A DNA stretch of 19,035 bases from an uncultured Clostridia bacterium (GTDB lineage Bacteria > Bacillota > Clostridia > Oscillospirales > Acutalibacteraceae): positions 1 to 19,035 of the forward strand of contig CALFPM010000153.1 in the NCBI GenBank assembly GCA_937919155.1, in the 5' to 3' direction. Below, piece after piece: positions 17,001-19,035 of the stretch; the first letter of the stretch is position 1, and every line of letters begins with the position of its first letter. The notes under the pieces were generated by a model. That model searched no databases, was not told the origin of the DNA, and saw nothing but the letters and a program-made list of their open reading frames with translations. A program made the position numbers and the translations under genes.

Positions 17001-18985
17001 TTGCTGTAAACCGCAACATTCACATTGCCGTTATCAAGATAAAGGTTGTCTTCATTCCATGAACCGGGAACAAGATGAAGGGTTGTACTCTCTTCATTCC
17101 AGAGGCTTCGGTAAAGGTAATATGAATCCTTTGCAAAACCTGCGGTATCAACGATGCCGAAATATGATGAGTTGGGAACAAGGTTTTCGTTGGGACCGCT
17201 GAAATTCATCCAGGGAGTGGTTTCGCCTATGTAGTCAAAACCTGTCCAGACAAACTCACCCGAGAACCAGTCGTTTGTTGCAACATAATACCAGGCCTCT
17301 GCCGCCTCGTTACCCCAACTTACGGCATAAGTATCATATGCCGTGCACTGATGAGTGGCATCGTCAAGAGACATTGTGTAATAAACGCCTCGGCTGTTGT
17401 TTGCTGAAGCAGCTTCGGTTGCAACGAAAGGCTTTGTTGATCTTTCGTCTTCGGGAATGCTTCTGATCCATTCCCAGCCATCGGGGCTGTAGTTACCGCC
17501 GATGACATCCATATAGCTGTCAACCATGATGTTTTCAGCATCCAGACCGCGATTATCACCCTGAGTGAGAACTATGTCCGGGTCAAGTTCGTCTATAATT
17601 TTATCAATGGACTGAACGATTGATTCATAATTTGCGGTTGATTCGCCTTCTGTGATATTGCAGAGCTCGTTACCTACGTCCCATGCGATGATACATGGGT
17701 CGTGTCTGTCGCGGAGAACGGTTTGTTCAACAACGAATTCAAACCATTTCTGACCGTTCGCACCGATAAGGTCTGTATCTGCACTCACTGTCTGATTGAA
17801 ATACTCGCTGAAATCGTGATTATTGTAGTTTTTGGAAGCATCCCATCCGTCAAAAAATTCTTCCATAACGAGAATACCAAGCTCGTTACAAATCTCAATA
17901 ACTACTCTTGACGCAGTGTTATGCGTTGTTCTGATTGCGTTACAGCCCATATCCTTGAGGATTGAAAGCTGACGGTAAATGGCGTCATATTCCTGAACTG
18001 CACCGATTGCACCCTGATCGTGGTGAAGACTGACGCCCTTGAGTTTCATAAGCTCGCCATTGAGAGAAAAACCTTCGTCGGCATCCCAATTTATGTAGCG
18101 GTAACCGAAAGTAGTGTGATATTCATCAATAAGTTCACCATTTTCGTTCTTTATAACTGTTTTCAGAGTGTAAAGGTTGGGACTTTCAACACTCCAGAGC
18201 TTCGGAGATGCAACCTTCGGCTCAAGAGTAACCGTCTTTTCCGTGCCTGCAGGCACAGTGATAAGATCTGAAGTTACGGTGTCACTCACTGCATTGTGGT
18301 TACTGTCAAGAATTGTGGTTTCAACGGTAACCTTTCTTGTGATTGCGGTGTCGTTATGCATTGTTACGTCCGCTTTTGCAGTGCCGTCACCGTTCAGGAT
18401 ACCGGGAGTTGTTACCTGAGGACCGTAAAGAGAAACGTGAACGGGACCTGCAATGGTGAGAGAAACGTCTCTGTAGATACCCGAGCCCGAATACCATCTG
18501 CTTGAAGGGATATCGTTAACAACCTTGACTGCGATGAGGTTGAGAGCCGTGTTTGAGTTGATGAGATAATCGGAAATTTCAAAAGAGAAGCTATTATAGC
18601 CGTAATGGTTTTCGCCAACGTATTTGCCGTTAACGTAAACGTAGGTGTGCTGATATGCGCCGTCAAAGTTAAGAATAACGTCGTCACCGTCATAATAGTC
18701 ATAAAGGTTAAACCATTTTCTGTCCCAGCCTGTACCGCCGGGCAGGTTGCCGCTTTCGTCTTCTGTGCCTTCGGTAGTGAATTCCTGACTCATACTGAAG
18801 TCGTGGGGCAGATCGATCTTTTCCCAGGAGGAATCGTTGAAGCCCTTCAGATAAGATGCAGTGTCATCGCCGAAAGAGAAGAGCCAGCCTTTGTTGAAAT
18901 CAAGTTCAACTCTGGCATCGTTATAATTCTGCTCATGACCGGCAATGGCAGATGCCTTGAATGATTGCAGTAGCGATAACTTCAT
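11024..18985 (-). CDS. Giant multidomain GH2 glycosidase (beta-galactosidase-like), surface-type
   Basis: 2653 residues. The N-terminal GH2 sugar-binding, Ig-like and TIM-barrel domains span about residues 25-620, with acid/base E440 (DVGNE) and nucleophile E524 (VATEAAS), 84 residues apart as usual. A DUF4982-like and a GH2 C-terminal Ig-like domain follow (about 625-885). Then come a Gly/Ser linker, two related trefoil-like modules (953-1115, 1129-1296), a FIVAR domain (about 1317-1383), a fibro-slime/PA14-like domain (about 1466-1845; SGDDDVLVYIDGVLVLDNGG), a beta-rich region with three 13-residue repeats (2164-2202), a C-terminal Ig-like domain (about 2490-2610) and an amphipathic tail. 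Such proteins cut beta-linked galactose or related sugars from glycans outside the cell. The ATG at 18985 has no ribosome site and no signal peptide, and an in-frame TAA lies just upstream, so the true 5' end is doubtful. No LPXTG or dockerin was seen. Confidence 0.88.
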   Translation of the reverse strand: MKLSLLQSFKASAIAGHEQNYNDARVELDFNKGWLFSFGDDTASYLKGFNDSSWEKIDLPHDFSMSQEFTTEGTEDESGNLPGGTGWDRKWFNLYDYYDGDDVILNFDGAYQHTYVYVNGKYVGENHYGYNSFSFEISDYLINSNTALNLIAVKVVNDIPSSRWYSGSGIYRDVSLTIAGPVHVSLYGPQVTTPGILNGDGTAKADVTMHNDTAITRKVTVETTILDSNHNAVSDTVTSDLITVPAGTEKTVTLEPKVASPKLWSVESPNLYTLKTVIKNENGELIDEYHTTFGYRYINWDADEGFSLNGELMKLKGVSLHHDQGAIGAVQEYDAIYRQLSILKDMGCNAIRTTHNTASRVVIEICNELGILVMEEFFDGWDASKNYNNHDFSEYFNQTVSADTDLIGANGQKWFEFVVEQTVLRDRHDPCIIAWDVGNELCNITEGESTANYESIVQSIDKIIDELDPDIVLTQGDNRGLDAENIMVDSYMDVIGGNYSPDGWEWIRSIPEDERSTKPFVATEAASANNSRGVYYTMSLDDATHQCTAYDTYAVSWGNEAAEAWYYVATNDWFSGEFVWTGFDYIGETTPWMNFSGPNENLVPNSSYFGIVDTAGFAKDSYYLYRSLWNEESTTLHLVPGSWNEDNLYLDNGNVNVAVYSNAKKIELLLNGNVIATANSSVTTTDAGYTYRTWTESITDSANCAVGSFYTGYGADFYPQFKVKYAEGTLSVKAYDENNNEITDTVGSTKSVTGTATQIAVNTWQNRNTFVADGANYIYLEFEARDADGNFMNDYNGTLSFKVDDQSARYAKIVGVDNGNPATTEKFQQESVLLSDSEASFKMFNGKALVILKTTEEEGTINFTATATDNGTSFSTQGVTVTSVKETGIQLTDEFEEVVIQSDDEYIPTLYDKYETVKLHISELEPPKVEEGGSGDSGNTGDSGSEETTELLNYEIYLPDTTVTEGCVADGDYALFNQNTIMSTELFWGYTFAADDSVQAGVEPSSDSASYPYETFEANENIFTFTHIGNNQYYIQNKATKQYVKMGEGDNWNIVYSSDPVSVSVDVNDEGSILISNSTFYVCHYSDANHFYVATHKEVQDVGVNANYKMWLYTPKPKEITPPSEETAKYAIHLADTSVSEGFFADGDYVICNQNVVMTTGMFEGWCINATTDIQNAVSAESASYPYQNFNTDENNIFTFTHLGNNEYYIQNKSTGLYVQIGTYYENGSYTGYYNGYSYEPKVVKIDVTYDGAILVYSGDFYLIHKPGEDHFYSEDKQWMPNVKAYDPAKLWLYSEVSQPTTPPEGGDGGNTGTTVNAAQKALYDILHEGIKYDYSAYTTATYEKLLTALESGVAVYKDADATDAEYEAATAAIRAAINALKMDVKKINGTLFKYGYNNSTGTPDYSHGGVFMNAVAVEQMKTAILADADLVAQIKDLIGYDDSGWAAGRADEILEAVAELYAKIYTIQFTGVAYSGSPDGNNAASGYPYISADTQIPLTLWNMWTKDNTHGANDPILDGEIVHDGASVQGLASATLDKDVVTSHAAYTDKLPYANDGPGTAYDSEPYTYGFMKSDVEYKSITLEYLSGISVYFPDLFSRENLDVNGNVTTSTSGQFSKYYWDTEFPMFISTDEYGVNTYHYDSKDTKYLVQAEFDDVNQTVDMDLNEVGNWSATGSHSGSGFFPFNYKKGTTTYTGENAVYHYGFTFEHNFYIPKGGKHVNGEDVIFTFSGDDDVLVYIDGVLVLDNGGLHGAREVTINFTNCSINYQYAMDVTDGLLKGGEYETTYSYNTYIENPDSTDYNADTIAAVNKLHEVITDGEVHTLNFFYLERGASDSNCRISFNLSETSEDVKIIDQNLTLDYGLPVEYNITENNEISKAATDNGVKIEYIGICAVNEEYTPTYTFEEPLITIPFEDDSVCTIDGMKYGVCTIDRKGNVSYNLESTNMAESENFYVVAKITGDPTYAEEVVYYQVEKTTFIPATAIYYEDTFETITYTNGKVPSNYDNTDNQFGVWNTYGTQPTTLKQTADLTDSEANPYGYESGYLSFAEYSGDSIHYVDVATKNNPNKKFSGGTGAAWPTVEFDFTGTGFDLISITDCTTGAFSVDVKDKDGTTVVRNVVDTFYGYDYGRIYADENGIFTFDDSGSPLYRTENGKAALKETYYDENGNITETPHYYDEIGEVTEVAHYYDESGKVVETETSLPAYTYAFAYGWLIAEEDDQETLYQIPVIKVTDLEYGYYSVVITPTFTSGFGHASVAADGTNYYRVYLDAIRIYSPAGVDDEIKDKDVKKAYSTDDELYPSYLELKDMLIGADSLSETDTQGIIFIDGIAALDNDIETYKNAGPNNELYLAKDQAVAFEIWATSVPTDIQLGAKLACGEPKLTISYASKTTDVDVETATDIYYSLNTVLPNDAKLTWKQVKGSDGNNYYTTGTVVVQNTGEEDSVLSITNLKWTFSQTGGKGYFRIPTPIEDEFLVPASTTNTQATAYSLMRMRKAALDIEMIQTPEIVTYSDGHSVITMKFRTAPDVNSLVITNENGKLTDPKNVECVASEIEGEDALEWTVNISTNRAGKLTYVVSGAYENGYTDESKSVTVNVIVRNPSSGGNDTGSDSEIDYDDPKYDPARRLLIEIFYKLVELLEMIFEMFGVTI
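12380..12496 (-). repeat. Three tandem 13-residue repeats in the glycosidase
   Basis: Residues 2164-2202 read as three copies of YYDExGxxxExxx (YYDENGNITETPH, YYDEIGEVTEVAH, YYDESGKVVETET), 39 bases each. The pattern recalls YD-type repeats of bacterial surface and toxin proteins. It interrupts a beta-rich domain between its DTFYGYDYG and AYGWLIAEE segments and may be an expandable loop. Confidence 0.75.
15098..15601 (-). repeat. Second copy of the duplicated trefoil-like carbohydrate-binding module
   Basis: Residues 1129-1296 of the glycosidase, from KYAIHLADTSVSEGFFADGD to KLWLYSE. They align by eye with 953-1115: both share the T-V/S-x-EG, ADGDY, NQN, ASYPY, IFTFTH, GNNxYYIQNK and HFY blocks. 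The FTFTHxGNNxYYIQNKxTxxYV pattern is typical of ricin-type beta-trefoil lectin modules, which would bind glycan next to the catalytic domain. Confidence 0.7.
15641..16129 (-). repeat. First copy of the duplicated trefoil-like carbohydrate-binding module
   Basis: Residues 953-1115, from NYEIYLPDTTVTEGCVADGD to KMWLYTP, preceded by a Gly/Ser/Asp-rich linker. It is the partner of the module at 15098-15601. The two differ enough in protein and DNA to be an old duplication rather than a recent one. Confidence 0.7.
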
Positions 18986-19035
18986 TTGTTATTGTTTGAT
19001 GTCTTAAGAAAGGAAGTAAACCCCAGACTATCAGC

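Noticed and set aside
1..19035. CRISPR array, tRNA or rRNA gene, insertion sequence
   Set aside because: No regularly spaced repeats, no tRNA-like cloverleaf or rRNA sequence that I could recognise, and no transposase or integrase reading frame.

Overview
All genes in this window lie on the minus strand, so it is read from high to low coordinates. Gene content and style suggest a gut-type Clostridia (Oscillospirales/Ruminococcaceae-like) Firmicute, possibly from a metagenome assembly. The signs are AGGAGG ribosome sites with several TTG starts, a very large glycosidase with FIVAR and fibro-slime modules, a dlt-like surface-modification operon, and a small radical-SAM peptide cluster. This assignment is inferred from content only; there is no marker gene.

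Region 1 (about 18985 to 7764). A 2653-residue multidomain family GH2 glycosidase is followed after 24 bases by a 79-residue Cys-containing peptide with a TTG start. Then come a hairpin, a membrane-anchored beta-rich protein, an HPr-kinase-like protein, a radical SAM/SPASM enzyme and a PqqD-like protein. These last genes overlap or nearly touch, and the run closes with an intrinsic terminator. This has the form of a RiPP (ribosomally made, modified peptide) system: precursor, recognition element (PqqD), SPASM maturase and candidate peptide kinase. No transporter or leader peptidase is in the window. This is the best candidate for an undescribed system.

Region 2 (7620 to 1839). A visibly more AT-rich operon with its own promoter encodes a DltA-like adenylating ligase, a fold-III PLP decarboxylase, a carrier protein, an MBOAT acyltransferase (DltB/AlgI-like) and a DltD-like SGNH protein. 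It looks like D-alanylation machinery, but with a decarboxylase inserted between ligase and carrier protein. This suggests that a decarboxylated amino acid (an omega-amino acid such as GABA or beta-alanine, for example) is loaded on the carrier and moved to a surface polymer. The operon is bracketed by two direct copies of a hairpin repeat that also act as terminators; the copies differ by compensatory changes in the stem.

Region 3 (1708 to 1). A near-consensus promoter starts about 335 bases upstream of a GHMP sugar kinase whose motifs match plant galacturonokinase better than classical galactokinase. The next gene is a sugar-1-phosphate nucleotidyltransferase, cut by the window edge. Together they would turn a free sugar (perhaps galacturonate) into a nucleotide sugar. 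The long leader contains nested helices and may be a structured RNA.

A possible theme is carbohydrate capture and surface decoration: a surface glycosidase releases sugars, a kinase/nucleotidyltransferase pair salvages one, and a dlt-like system modifies an envelope polymer. The link between the regions is only inference from proximity.
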